A DNA stretch of 64,000 nucleotides, taken from positions 1,844,063 to 1,908,062 of the forward strand of contig JACEVL010000480.1 in NCBI GenBank assembly GCA_020284085.1, in the 5' to 3' direction. Below, piece by piece: positions 26,971 through 39,620 of this stretch. The notes beneath the pieces were generated by a model. It did not search any database and was not told where the DNA came from. It saw only the letters and a list, made by a program, of their open reading frames with translations. This stretch comes from Aporrectodea caliginosa (taxonomy: Eukaryota > Annelida > Clitellata > Crassiclitellata > Lumbricidae). The stretch's first letter is position 1. Each line of letters opens with the position of its first letter. The position numbers and the translations under genes are program-made.

Positions 26971-29406
26971 TATATAGAAACTAGTGATATACTATGGAGA
27001 TATACTATGGAGATAAGGTTAGATCCTTCGTGACGTCGGACATTGCAAGCAGTAAACAGGACCCAGGGCTGGCAGTGGCAGGGCCTAAAGCTGTGATGTA
27101 GACAATGTATAGTGAGTCAGTGACAGCTGACAATTCTTATATGCGATGCTTTTTTCAGACAGAATGCTGCAGAACGGCGTTTCGGGAACTTTTTTGAGTT
27201 ATTAAAAAAATAATTTAATGAACTTAAATTTCAAATAAAAAATTATTTAGTTACTTTAACTTGATTTCAGCGTTTTCATTGTTTGCTGATGTTTAATATA
27301 TTTTAAAATAAGGGGCTCAGGTTTAGCCCTTCGGAACCCTTCCAATGGCTTCCATTATTGTCCTCAATTTGTTCAGTTCCTGAACCTTTTTCTAGAAAAA
27401 ACACTGCTTATATGAAACAACTTCTATCACGATTTTCCTAAAGTTTGTTGTTTTATGCAACTTCTTCAATGTTGGAGAACATTGGACTTTGTTGCTGCAT
27501 ACGAAGATGATGTTCTTATAAGTTATCGCAAGAAATAATGCAGTAATAATACTTATCATGTAAAATTTGCCAACTCGTCCAAACCCGGATTGTTCTGGTG
27601 ATGATGTAGCCTAAGCCTATTGACATGTTTGCCTACTAAAACCATTTCCAATTTTCTAGACCTTTTCACTCAGGCCATGTTTGCATTAGATCATACAGAG
27701 GCCTGACACACAAACAAATGCAATGTTTTGTATTGAATGAATGGCCTGCACCTCATTTTTTATGTCAATCACTCAAAATTGAAAACAACCGTTTCCCACT
27801 AATCCTATCCTGGTTCCTCCTTTTCCTCCTCCTACTCTATCCGCTCTAAAGCTATACACCATCCACTGTATCGTTGTAGAAATTTCTATGTTATGAATAT
27901 ACTTATTGCTACTGGCCGACAATAAATGAATGAATTCCGTCGGGCGAATGAAATAAAAACGCGCATTGTCTGGTTGAGTGATCAAAACCTACAGATAATC
28001 TTAGACGGCGTCGGCGTCTACACAGCGTAGCCCGAGTTTCACAATAGCAACGTTAGACTTCCCTTTTATACTTATCTCTGGTCAGTTTTGGTTAGAATCT
28101 TCTTGGAGATCGCGACTGAGTCTACGATTGCCATTTGAAAAGTTCAGTGCCCTGTTTAGCGCGATCCTAAAAGCGTTTGTAGGCTCAACCATTGAACTGA
28201 AACGTGGAATTAAATTAGCCAATTTAACCAACATAATTTGAAAGGTAACACTTCCAAGTAGTGGCCAAACCAATTAGTGGCCACATTTTACTCATTAATA
28301 TTCTACATTAGCTGGATAAATACTGCCTAAAACAAACATATATCTTGTGTCAATAGTCATGGGCAACTAAATGGTGCACGGGAAAGTCCGATGAACTAGC
28401 ATCAATTTGCGGAACAGAGGATGCTGTAAATCTCCGGGGGTTATAAAAATAAAGGCGTCGGCTCTAGTCTCATAACTGAAGCAAAATATAGGGCTAATAA
28501 TTATCTTCTTGTCTAATCAGCGACTAACGAGACAAATTTTCTAAGTGATAGCTGATTGACGTGTTCTCACTTATGCGACCTAAATCAGCATTGCAAGTAT
28601 TTAATTTCATTTCTTTTATTTTACTTGAAACGAGGTGACACTATTGTTATATGAGTCTTCTTATAAGAGGAATTTGATAGATGGGCGATTTCTGCAGATT
28701 GCAACTAATGTCAATCTAATTGTTGTGTTTTTCATACTTTAAACAGTGGACATCAATGTAGGCCTATAGATAATCATTTGCTTGTTAACGATCGAATAAA
28801 ATCTATTCTTAACGCTTTAGAGATTCATAGCGTATTAGTATCAGTTAAACGAACACTCTCTGGGCTAAAAAAAACTCTTGAAGGTTCAGTCTGGCTGCCC
28901 TCCTTTCAAAGTCAGTCTGGCTCGACAAAGAGATAGACCTACAATACATTAGGCCTATAACACAACTGTATTTGATACTTCCCTCCTTTCAAAGTTCAGA
29001 AGTGCACACACGACCATATGACAATGGCTCAATTGCTCTAGGTTCATACATAGTGACCGCTTCTTTGGAGGCTCGTGCCCGTACTGCATATGTTACAGAC
29101 CAGGCCGTACGACCCTGCTTCAATAGCATGCTCATAAACATTTGATGGTGCCAAATAGACACTGCATGGGCTCTTTATGGTAATCGCAAATGGGAATGCC
29201 GGAAGATCCGATGGATCTGGAAACAGGGATCATAATTCAATGTTAATGAGATAGTCAGTACATTACTTTATTTTCGCTTTATCATAAAACAAAAAATAAT
29301 ATTATTTTTTTATTTAGCATAAATAATTCTGTTATCTTAGTATCTAGATTTTAAAAAAAGAGTATTTCCGCTTTGGTTACTTGTAAAAATTCCCTTTCGT
29401 TAATAG
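26971..29406. other. Unit 1/unit 2 junction of the GST duplication, no gene
   Basis: It holds the unit marker near 27943 and blocks matching 32690-32920 and 33310-33430. A segment at 28430-28560 resembles 43080-43220. From about 29010 the sequence matches GST A intron 2 (22640-22920). No GST exon 1 or 2 is present anywhere in this interval. Confidence 0.6.
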
Positions 29407-30239
29407 GTTTAGCTGGAAAAACGGAGCTGGATCAGGCCAAAGTGGATATAGTAGTTGATTCTGTGGAAGATGCCATCAAACCAATTCCACAATTCTGGAG
29501 GTTTGAGAAAGATGAAACCAAAAAGGTGAAATTTAGCGTATATAAATGATTCTGAAAATCTGATAAACTACAATACTGTATTCAGCACCTCCAATTAAAT
29601 CTAAAATGTCATAAAATTAAATACAAGAAAATGTCATGAATGTATTACACTCTGTTCCTTCAGCCAATATTGTGTTCAACCTAAATATTGTATGCTTACT
29701 GGATTTCTCAAATTTTATTAATATTTTATTATTGAGCTCGGATTCTTCTGAGACTCTCAGTCGATCATGCAAGCTATTTATGTGTACAACAGTTGAGTGA
29801 GTATTCCAAATGTTTTATTTTAGGCTCAGATGAAAAAGACCTACATTGAAGAGACCCTGCCAACTTTTCTGAACAACTTTGAGAAGCTCCTGAAAGCTAA
29901 TAACAACGGAGACGGATATTTTGTCGGCGACAGCGTAAGTAGTATTATTCACTTCGAGTCACTTTATGGTTGTGCCCAGCCTTTTTAATTTCCTGAATAA
30001 TTTGCCGAAATTCACATTAATTTGTCCTATCAGACAGCGTCTGATAAGTTTAGTGATCAGGAAGTGCAGCGCATTGTAATTATGCAGCAACATGCATTAC
30101 ATTTAGAAACGTTTAAAACGTTGCTTCTTAGTATGTGCATATATCATCTATAGTAAGTTTAGAACACCTTTTTCACTGCATGTGTCATTTCGCGTAGGTT
30201 GATCTAAATAGTTTATTGTTGGGCTTATACATAAATAAT

Positions 30240-30600
30240 AATGATCAAGCGAAATTAATAAAATAGTAATAATAATAATAATGTACGACAAATTATATGG
30301 CGCCATAACATGGCTATGCCGTTACAAGGGCGCCCTACAAAACATCTAACAACAGTCGGGATAAGCCCTGGCGAACAGATGTGATTTTAACATGATTTAA
30401 AAGTCCACTGAGTCGGCCAATTGAATGGCAGGATGAAGTCTGTTCCAGCACGAGGACCGGAGGCCGAGAAAGCACGATCGCCGAAGCGCGTCCTTATCCC
30501 TCGCACACGAAGATCAGTCCTCAGTCTATGTATTTTGGATTCAATGTGAATGTAATTCCTGCTACATAAACTTGTGCATTCATTTACCAATGTCTTCTTT
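30240..30600 (-). mobile_element. LINE 3'-end fragment in GST B intron 4
   Basis: The minus strand reads HRLRTDLRVRGIRTRFGDRA then FSASGPRAGTDFILPFN, matching the end of CR1/L2/RTE-type ORF2 (FGDRAFSVAGPRAWN). It is followed by a 3' region with GGCGCCATATAATTTG and an ATT-repeat tail at 30240-30285. Confidence 0.75.
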
Positions 30601-30689
30601 TCTACCGTTTTCCTTAGGCTACTTGCCGCTACAATGTAAGCTCAAGAAACCCAATTACTTAATTTAAATGCTTTTGTTATGCAGTGAGA

Positions 30690-31040
30690 AATGATGAAAC
30701 TCATTTAAACCGTCATCAGTCTTACGCTCCTCAAGCTACTCTCATCTCACAGGCTTTCCACTCCAAATTGAAGTCTCACCTCTTCAAGAATTCCTACCCT
30801 AATCCATCCGATCCTCCACATTCCAAGCTTTCTCTTCTTCAACAAAACCCACCTTTACAGCCAATCTGCCTCGCTCTGGTCTCTTTGGCAACCGGACTCG
30901 GATCTCCGCTGGACATCGATCTCTGCACAATCTCTATGATACGACGCAACGCTCGTGAATAAGCTGTTGCCCTGCGCTTAGCTTTAGAATAGCGCTTTAT
31001 AAAATTGGAGTTTACGATTACGATTGCGGTATAACGATAG
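30690..31040 (+). mobile_element. LINE 3'-end fragment, opposite orientation
   Basis: The forward strand reads ISQAFHSKLKSHLFKNSY, the usual last helix of LINE ORF2, and continues open to 30962. It then shows TAGCGCTTTATAAAATTGGA and an ACGATT tail, as in CR1/L2-like 3' ends. Confidence 0.65.
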
Positions 31041-31263
31041 ATTGCGTGGTGCATGCATTATCTTAAGTGTACATTTTTCTGTATGTTTGTAGTTAACCTG
31101 GGCGGACCTGTATTTCTATACCCTTCTTGGACGCCTGGAGCTGATGGTTGAGTTGACCAATCCGTTCGAGAAGTTTCCAAAGTTGAAAGCACTGACCGAT
31201 CGAATCGGTAGTCAGCCGAAAATTGCCGAGTATATTGCAAAGCGTCCGAAGACCCCTTTCTAA

Positions 31264-33135
31264 TTCGATCGTACAGCTGATCCAAAACTATAAAGAGAGA
31301 AAGATGAAATCATGTTTAACGTTTTAACAAATATTTCAATCAAGTTTAAGGTCTATTGCTAAGATGTTCAAGAATAACTGATCAAGGTAACTGACTCTGG
31401 AAACTTAGGACAACGAGTCTGTTATGGAGTTTGAACATCTGATTTCTTTAACTCTTAACTTTATGAGCTGATTTCTTTACGTCTTTGACAGATTGGGCAC
31501 GTGTATAAATTGTTTGGGCACGCGGAATTCTGAATTTCAAACTTCGAGAGACACAATCAATCTAGGAATCCTCTTTGAGTCATGACCTGCAAAAGGCCAT
31601 GTGATACCACATAAACTGTATTTAATTCTATTCTTTGTTACGCTTTATCAAGTAAAACGTATGTGAAAAAATAATCAATAAACTGAAAAATTCCGAGGGA
31701 CGCGCTAGGTAGTTTTAAGATGATTTAGCGGCTTATTTGGCACCAACAATAAAAATGGTTCGCCATTCCATGATCTCGGTCTATGAGTTCTGAGTTCCGT
31801 CACTGGATTGGCTTATCAACGCGAGTGGGCCTGATCATGTTTGTCAATGGAGCAGCTTGAATAGAATCACTAGCTACATTGTTGATGAAGCCTTTGTCTT
31901 ATTTCTTTGTATTTGTCTACAAGACTATGACATCCTCAATGACGACGACAGGTGATGTCAGAAAGCATTAGAGCTTAATTGCTTCTTCTATGACAGCTAA
32001 TGTTAAATTACATAAGGTAAGGCAACGTATGGTTATGTAAGAAGTAAAGTAAAAAAATGCAAGGTGATGTAATCATATCCGTAACCATCAATTTATTGGT
32101 CCAACAGAACATTCATAAGTCAAGTAGTTCCATATTCATAATTCACAATGATTGTTCAATAATGGGCACAATATTATGGAGACCTGAAGGGAGCTAGGTC
32201 CCACTAGTTAGGACCCCCTAGTTACCAACAGAATCAGATGATGGTAGGCATATGTACAATATTTGTGCATGCTTGTGTTGGACAGTTCTTCAGCAATTAT
32301 TGACCAACAGTCAGTAGATTATAAAACAATAGAACCCTGACTAAGCCATACATATTTGAAAAATTATGTAAATTATTTGCACATGTTGCAAAATGTAAGT
32401 TAAGATTATGTAAGTTAATGCGAGATATGAATACAAGATACAAGGTAATAGTTTTAAATGCAAGCTAAAGTTGGCCTACGACAAGATGACGTAAGGTAAC
32501 TTACAGTAAGACCAGGTAAAGAAGGGTCAGGTTAAAAGTAAGGTTAGGTATGGTAAGACGATGCAAGGCAAGGTTATCTAAGGCATGGTAGTGTAATGTA
32601 CGTGTTGGTAGTGTAAATGGAAGTAAAGTAATTTAAGGTTATAATGTAAGGTAAAGTTGGTATGGTAATGATGTAAGCCTATTCAACTACTAAGACCATA
32701 TCCAATTTTCTAGACCTCGTCACTCAGGCCTCAGTGGCCGCCTTTGACAGGCATGGACAAAATGCCGCGCCATAGGCTACTCATGGATGATATCTTTTTG
32801 ACGGAAGTGCTAATTCTGACCTCTAATCGATTATCTCAGCGCAGGTCTTTCAATTCTAATTGAAAACAATCCCTTTCCACACATCCTATCCTGTTATCTC
32901 CTCTTCCTCCTACTAATCTCGTCCCTCCAATTCCATACGTCATCCACCATAATAGCCGTCTTATGGTCTTCTTGACCTACAACAGATTCTGATCCTACCT
33001 TCATTTCATGTTTTTGGATTAAGCGCCTGTGATTAAACTTGTTCCTCGGAATTAGCAGTTTTGGACGTTGTAGAAAATTCGAGATTACACTCTCACTTTT
33101 TGTTGCTATTCGTCGATATAAATAGATAAGTTTCG
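31264..33135. other. GST B 3' flank with AAGGTAA-rich sequence
   Basis: No exon. At 32440-32670 the sequence is dominated by imperfect AAGGTAA/GTTAGGTA words. Blocks at 32690-32920 match 27640-27840 in unit 1. Confidence 0.5.
31677..31682 (+). promoter_or_regulatory. Candidate polyadenylation signal of GST copy B
   Basis: AATAAA lies 414 bp after the copy B stop codon. There is no experimental support and copy A lacks it at the equivalent place. Confidence 0.3.
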
Positions 33136-33503
33136 TCAGGCGAATTAAATTAGCAGGCAACGGAAACGCGTATTGGCTGTCGAGTGATCGAACCTGCAGA
33201 CAATCTTAGAGGCGTCAACGTCTGCAGCGTAGCCCGAGAGCTTGAAGATACTGCCATCAAGGTCAATTGATGTAAGGTTAGGTAAGTTATGGTTGGCATG
33301 GTAATGATGTAAGCATGTTAGACAATTGGACGTTAGAATTTCCTTTAATTTTAAAACTTCTCTATGGTCATTGGTCAGCTTGGTATAATCTCCTTGGGGT
33401 TTGCGACAGAGTTTACGATTGCGATTTGTACCCTGTTTAACGCAATTCTAAAGCACGGGAAGGCTCAGGCTGCAAGCATAGCATTATAAGTAGGCCCCTA
33501 TGT

Positions 33504-33639
33504 CCAGTAGAAATTCACGAAGTCACGGAAGCCGTGAATTCCGTAATTTTGGGCATTTGCCGTGAATTTCTCCAAATGCTGTGAATTAGCCGTGATTTCA
33601 GGGGCAAATTTGAACATTTTTGCCGTGAATTTCTACTGG
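33504..33639. mobile_element. 136-bp MITE, CCAGTAGAAATTCACG termini
   Basis: It starts CCAGTAGAAATTCACG and ends CGTGAATTTCTACTGG, with further internal CCGTGAATT words. ATGT lies on both sides (33500-33503, 33640-33643) as a possible 4-bp target duplication. Confidence 0.75.
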
Positions 33640-35328
33640 ATGTAGCCTACCTATGAGGGTAGAATAAAATTAGCCATATTCTGCGTGCCTGCAGGTGAAC
33701 TGCGGCTTTAGTTTTGCATCTCGTTTATACCTCCAGCATAAAATTTATATCTAATCTAATGACTTCTTCATCACTGTTATCATAATGCCGAAGACATCAG
33801 TGAATGGTCGATTCAAGAAAATTTACACAAAAATATCATAATCCATTGAGAAGCCTGGCTGAACTCTGATCAGCTGAGGGAAACCATCTCCGGGAGAATA
33901 TTGATAGTCTAATCGAAGGAGATGAATCTGAAGTTTGGACCTGAATAACATCACAAGAATTTACAAAACGGACAGAAATGGGCAGCGAATTCTAAAGCCT
34001 CCGACCATTGACCGAGAAATCCCGAGCCCAACACTGTTCGTGTGCGTGGTAAATCAAGTGTCACAGCATCCATGTAATTGATCCATGGTAATAATCTAAT
34101 TGTATAAGAGGTGAATATGGGATAGAGTTAGTTTGGTTGGTTAATGCGTAGAAGTAGAACTTTGTGAACTGTATATTTTTGCAGTGGAAGCACGCGATTT
34201 TATCATAATGTAGGCCTATGTGTGCAAATTCTTAAACTCTACAGGTACATAATGATTCTAAATAAACAATATCAAAGTTACATACATGTAACTGTAATTG
34301 CAAATTCCAGCAATTTATATGGCTGTGTTCGCTCCAAGCTACTTCTGGGGTGCCTTTACAAACCAACTGTCTGCGCAGTCAATACGAGTTAGCCTACATC
34401 TACATAATAGATGCAGTTTCAATTGTTTCTGAAAGATAACCTTGTTGGCGTCGCAATTAAAATTTATGCATGAAGGCGTTTCACGCACGTGAATCAGCAG
34501 ATGAAAAGTCCAGTCAGTAGGTCGACTATGTTGACATCCTTAAAGCATTTGACACGGTTCGGAAAAGTAGGCGTATATTCAGTGAAGTGCGTGTTACCTG
34601 TAAATCTAGATCTGAACTATTGGACTTTAGGATAACATTGACAACCGCTGGAGATTAAATGACGTCTAGGTTTGCTATTTGGGTCTAATTTGATGACTTT
34701 ACAATTGGTCGGCGTTTCATAGCTTTGCAAAAGGTGGGCGTTGTTAAATGGTGTGTATATAAGCACGTATGCATATAATGTGTATGTACCTATGTGTGTA
34801 TTTATCAGTGTATGCAGGTAAGTAGGCTGCACTTGAATGCATTTATGTGTGTATGCATGCATGTTTTTATGCATACATTTGTGCGTGCATTTATGTAGGC
34901 TTTAATGTATGAATTTATGTTCGTGTGTCAAAATGTATGAATACACGTATTAATAAAAACATATATGTAGATTGCAGGCCAATTTATTTTTATTTATTTG
35001 CTTTTGTGTGTATGTATGCAGGTAGGTATGACTTTACCAATGATCAGGATCGTTTAGCTAAGCTTTTCTAACTTGTGTCTGCTGTATATCTACATGTATA
35101 GGGTTTTTTCCGAAGCACTCATTGCATGTTTTCTTCCGACGATTTTGTGATCCTCTAGACCATGTGTACGTAGGCTACTGTATATGTTTACATTATAGAC
35201 CAACAAATTGCACTTTGCAATTATGGCTCCATAGGCCAGCTATTAATATTTAATTCTTTATGAGTTTATTCAGTTATTTCTTCTATCTACAGAATTAATT
35301 TGCAATAGAGCTTGTCGAATAGACCAAG
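33640..35328. other. Upstream region of GST C
   Basis: It contains the empty site for the 17.3-kb mariner (TGTAAATCTAGA near 34598) and an ATGC/GTAT-rich tract at 34740-34930. A possible splice acceptor CTATCTACAG at 35282-35291 precedes the conserved leader TTGCAATAGAGCTTGTCG, suggesting an unseen 5' non-coding exon. Confidence 0.45.
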
Positions 35329-38300
35329 ATGTCTCAGTACAAACTGATTTACTTCAATGCACGTGCAAGAGCTGAGATCATTCGATTGGTCTTCACTGCA
35401 GCTGGCGTTGACTTTGAAGATTGCCGAGTTTCTAAAGAGGAATGGGCTGAACTGAAACCATGTAAGTTAACCACATTAGAATTCACCTCTAACATTATAT
35501 TTATCTACTTTTCTTAAATTTAAATATACATTGTTTAAGTGGAAGGTATTACAGTTGTAATCGTATTTAGACATTTACATAGCGCCACGAAAAGATCAAA
35601 CAAATCAGGTTTGCTTTTTGCTCTAGTCCAAGTGATTTAGTTCTGAGAACTAGAATTTGGTATTCATTATCAAACAATGCAAAGTAAACTAGGGTATCAC
35701 CAACTGCGGTTCCAAGCGCACAAGTGAACTCCAACCAACAAATTCCAGATGAGAGAGGTCATGGATGACATGGATGACAGATGGATGACAGATGGATTAC
35801 AGATGGATGACAGATGGATGACAGATAGCTGAAAATGGTTTGCAATATGTTCAGAGTCTTTGAGTGGTGTTATATAAATTCCCATTAATACAATTCACAG
35901 TATCAGCCAACTGTGGTTTGTTTCAAATAACATGTAGTACGACTTAAATCCATAAAATGCACGAATCACACGTGTGCCAATGAAACTGAATTATGAGTAG
36001 GGCCTACTCAATCACTTTGCTTTTCAAAACGGTAACTGCAACCACAGCAGTGCTATTATAGATCTAGTCTCTTTCAATGCCTTAACTTTGGTAGCGCCGT
36101 TCAAATAACGTCCAGTCACTCATAACCCATTGGAAAAGTCAGGTCGATGTCCGATTGATACAACCATTTAAATCAAACTGTATTATTTTGTGGTTTAAAA
36201 GTGTCATTCCTTAAGTTTTCAACTATGCAAAATCATCAGTAAGCTTATGTTTTAAAATGATTATTTTTGAAACAGTGACACCCATGGGTAAACTACCTGT
36301 GCTTGAGACCGAAGGTATAACACTCTGTCAGAGCCTTGCCATTGCGAGATACCTTGCAAGAAAGTTTGGTAAGATGTTGAAGCTCTCGTTGTTTTGCTAG
36401 AAATGTGGATTATTATAACACTGCGTAACTAGGCCTACACTTAAGTGGTTTGTGCATTATAAAACAACATACCATGAAATCATCTGATGACGTGTAGAAT
36501 CAGTCTTCTGCCGACTGTTAGTGCAGGAACTTAACAAATGAACTACAGATTACTCGAAACTGTTATTTGACAATGGCACTCTGCTGATTTCTTAACATTT
36601 GAACTAAACGTTTCATGGTAGGTGAACATATTCAAATAACAGTAGAATTAAAGCAAAAAAATGTTTAGGATCTGTCTTGCAGCATCGCTTAAAACAGGCT
36701 TTAAACATTGGCGCGTCAGAAGTTACAAATTGGCAATAGGGTGTAATTCTGATGATAGGGCCTACGTTGAAACGTGATTTTAATAAATAAGGATTATCGG
36801 ACAATAGTTGACAAAATTAATTCCGAATATGGATTTGATGAGACGCACATGGACCCTACATGTAGCCTACATGAGCTCCATAACAATATGGGTCGCAATT
36901 GGGCCGTTCTGGATTAGATCAGTTCTGGAATTTAAATTCTACGCCAGTAAGGCATTCAAGGTGGATGTTATGTTTTCATAAGGCCTATGGCAAAACTGAA
37001 AAGCATATTTATTTTGTTTCTTATTAATGGTTCGGCTTACAGTTCTAAGCTTATTTAGATTTTTAAGTATGAACAAAATTATTTATGTTTATGTTATTTA
37101 TAAAATTCTTTTTACTTAATAGGTTTAGCTGGAAAAACGGACCTGGATCAGGCGAAAGTGGACATAATAGTTGATTCTGTGGAGGATGCCACCAAACCAA
37201 TTCCACAATTATGGAATTCTGAGAAAGATGAAGCCAAGAAGGTTTAGTTTAGTGTAATTCATAAATGATTCCGAAAATCTTATATGGCATGATATGCTGT
37301 AACTACAATTCTGTATTCAAATAATTGAAATGAAATCTACAGTTCTTTTAGAAAACTAAATAAGAGAAAATTTGTATACGAACGTATCACACTCTGTCCT
37401 TTCAGTGTGTTTTATATAATCTACTGTATCCTTATTGCAAATATCCTTGAGCTGAGAATCTTTATAGGAATAGGTATGAGACTCTCAATCTATTATGCCA
37501 TTACATAATACTGGCACAATTTTATAATGATAATATTATAATACCGGCACAATATATAATTATAATATCATAATACTGGCACAATATTTAAAATAATAAT
37601 TTAGATGTTTTGATTTAGGCTGAGTTGAAAAAGACCTTCATTGAAGAGACCCTGTCAGCTATTCTCCATAACTTCGAGAAACTTCTGAAAGCTAATAACG
37701 ACGGCGATGGATACCTTGTCGGCGACAGCGTAAGTACCATCCACTTCTAGTCACTTTTAGTTTTTTGTCCAGCCTTCCTGCTTTCTTACTTAGCCGGAAT
37801 TTTCATTGATTTCTCCCATACAGACATTATGGTGCTGGGAATAAATTCGAAGGTTTATATGTTTACTCTACGTCCTTAACACACTGCAGTTTAGTGTTAA
37901 AGGCAGTACAAATGGAAAATCTAATTGTATAGCAACATAATGTTTGACTCTTTCTACTTCGAGCAGGTGACTTGTATTAATACAGCAGGCCTATCCATTC
38001 CAGAGCATGTGTCACTTCATCGGGCTGTTTTCTGCTTACGATTACACATGTGCATCTATGTTACTAACGACTTCTTTTCACCAGTCTCGTACTTCCCTTA
38101 ATAATGCAACCAAAGGAAGTAATATATTCCCGTCAAGTGATGCTGCACATGAATCGTACATGCCAGTTGTTCATAGCTTTGTGGCAATATTATATAGTGA
38201 TTTCTTATGGTTAAAAGATGATTTCAAAAAGGTTCTTGGTCCTTTCAAACCAAGCTGCCGAATAGACAAAATACAACACAATGAAGTGTCAGCTCAAATC

Positions 38301-38693
38301 AGAGGTAATGCTGATTGCATTTGAGCTGCAGTAACAACATGAATCATTAAATTTGATTTAAATGCCAGGTTCAAGGCAATTACAATTCATTACTTCATGT
38401 CCACCAAAAAATTAGATATTTCCATTCTTCATGCCAGATGCAGTTAGATAAAGCCAGCTTCATACAGTATAAGTGATATAATTCCCTGTATCTACTATCT
38501 AAATCGTTGTGTTTGTTTTTAGTTAACGTGGGCTGACCTGTATTTCTATATCCTACTTGGACGCCTGGAGCAGCATGTTGGTTTGACCGATCCGTTCGAG
38601 AAGTTTCCAAAGTTGAAAGCACTGATCGAACGAATCATTAGCCAGCCGAAAATTGCAGAGTATCTCGCTAAGCGTCCGGAAGCGTCTCACTAA
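35329..38693 (+). CDS. Sigma-class glutathione S-transferase, copy C (5 exons, 208 codons)
   Basis: Exons are 35329-35461, 36276-36368, 37123-37241, 37619-37729 and 38523-38693, all the same lengths as in copy A, joining in frame to TAA. Tyr8, Arg14, Trp39, Lys43, Pro52 and Gln63-Ser64 are kept. However, the Gly-Arg-Gly-Arg loop after Tyr8 has become Ala-Arg-Ala-Arg (YFNARARAEIIR), residue 45 is Leu instead of Thr, and the substrate-side helices are more diverged (TKPIPQLWNSEKDEAKK, LSAILHNFEKLLKANNDGDG, LGRLEQHVGLTDPFEKFP). The end is KRPEASH. The intron 3 donor is AAG|GTTTAG, weaker than the GTGAAG/GTGAAA of A and B. Introns hold an 11-bp minisatellite (intron 1) and a 33-bp repeat (intron 3). 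It is likely an expressed, functionally diverged paralogue; expression is inferred. Confidence 0.9.
35760..35826. repeat. ATGGATGACAG minisatellite in GST C intron 1
   Basis: About six imperfect units of an 11-bp word (ATGGATGACAG, ATGGATTACAG). Confidence 0.9.
37488..37600. repeat. AT-rich ~33-bp tandem repeat in GST C intron 3
   Basis: Three units share AATACTGGCACAAT or AATACCGGCACAAT, separated by AT-rich filler, ending about 20 bp before the exon 4 acceptor. Confidence 0.8.
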
Positions 38694-39255
38694 TTTTATC
38701 TTATCGGATTCAAAACTACACACAATGAAGAATGAAGCCCCATGTCTAACATTTCAAAGTTGTCAAATATTTTTAATCACGCATTCTATTGATTTGTTAA
38801 TAAGCTGACTGTAGAATGCAATAGGTAGGGCAATTTTTCAATCACGAGTATTAATTAGATGCTAGCGGTAGTTGATAAGCTGACTCTGGATCCCAAACTG
38901 TAGGGTAGATTTTCAAACACGCATATTATTTAGAAGTTCACAGTACCGGTAGGTGATATGTTGAAGCGAAAAGCTTGTTCAATGCCGGTTAAATGGAGTT
39001 AGATCTATTCCCGCTGCCTTTAACTACAGTATGTGAGTTGATTTATCTAAGCCGATAACCCCAATCAGTACCGTGGCATCACTAAAATAATAATAGGAAC
39101 GCATTGTATTTTATTTTAGATATTTAAAAAACCTAAAAGTTCCACAAACATATCCACGTTGTCGTTTTATTCATCAAGACGTCAAATCTACTCGTACTAT
39201 CAAAGTCAATCGCCACTAAACTATACCAGAGCATCTCCGTGGTCTAACATTAGAC
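38694..39255. other. GST C 3' flank
   Basis: No exon. The words TTGATAAGCTGACTCTGGA and variants repeat near 38806 and 38875, echoing AAGCTGACTTTGGA after copy A. Confidence 0.5.
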
Positions 39256-39257
39256 TA

Positions 39258-39620
39258 GGAATTAAAGTTATCTTTGGTTCCAACGCGCGATAATCTAGTG
39301 GTCAGCGTACCGGACTGTCAACCGATGTTTAAAAATATGATGTATGCCTATGTATGAGCACTTGTTATAGCACCCCTTCAAGATTTCTACTCAGAGGCGC
39401 TCCTGGTTTACAGCGCGGACACTGAATCGGAGTTTCACGCCGAAGCGCATGAGCAATTGCGAGTGAAGGACTTGTCCCAGGGTCCCTACGAGACGGCTTG
39501 AGGTGATTCGAACCCGCAATCCTCCGGCTGCAAGGCACCGAACATACCCCTACACCACCGCGCCCCACACGATATGTTGGGGATTCAAATCCCACCACAG
39601 AGGAAATTTGTTTCTAGATT
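39258..39620. mobile_element. Asp-tRNA-like SINE interrupted by a second SINE
   Basis: The forward strand starts a tRNA-Asp-like head, GATAATCTAGTGGTCAGCG then CCGGACTGTCAACC (GTC anticodon position). It resumes at about 39575 with TTGGGGATTCAAATCCCAC (B box). The intervening ~230 bp (39335-39570) is another SINE on the minus strand: GGGGCGCGGTGGTGTAGGGG, TGCGGGTTCGAATCACCTC, then the body GGGACAAGTCCTTCACTCGC and AATTGCTCATGCGCTTCGGC. Confidence 0.75.

Larger units (their letters stand above)
29407..31263 (+). pseudogene. Sigma-class GST copy B, exons 3-5 only
   Basis: Exons at 29407-29525, 29824-29934 and 31093-31263 are intact, with GT/AG borders identical in phase and length to copy A (119, 111, 171 nt) and stop TAA at 31261. 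They encode LAGKTELDQAKVDIVVDSVE, IKPIPQFWRFEKDETKK, GDGYFVGDS and LTWADLYFYTLLGRLELMVE, ending PKTPF. Exons 1 and 2, which carry the glutathione-binding Tyr and the cis-Pro, are missing: homology to unit 1 begins inside intron 2. Alone it cannot make an enzyme. The lack of any stop or frameshift leaves open that exons 1-2 of copy A are spliced to these exons, skipping A exons 3-5. Intron 4 contains two LINE fragments. A pseudogene is the default reading. Confidence 0.85.

Noticed and set aside
38007..38324. 105-codon open frame in GST C intron 4 as a nested gene
   Set aside because: No recognisable domain, no promoter or splice support, and length is within chance expectation for AT-moderate intron sequence.
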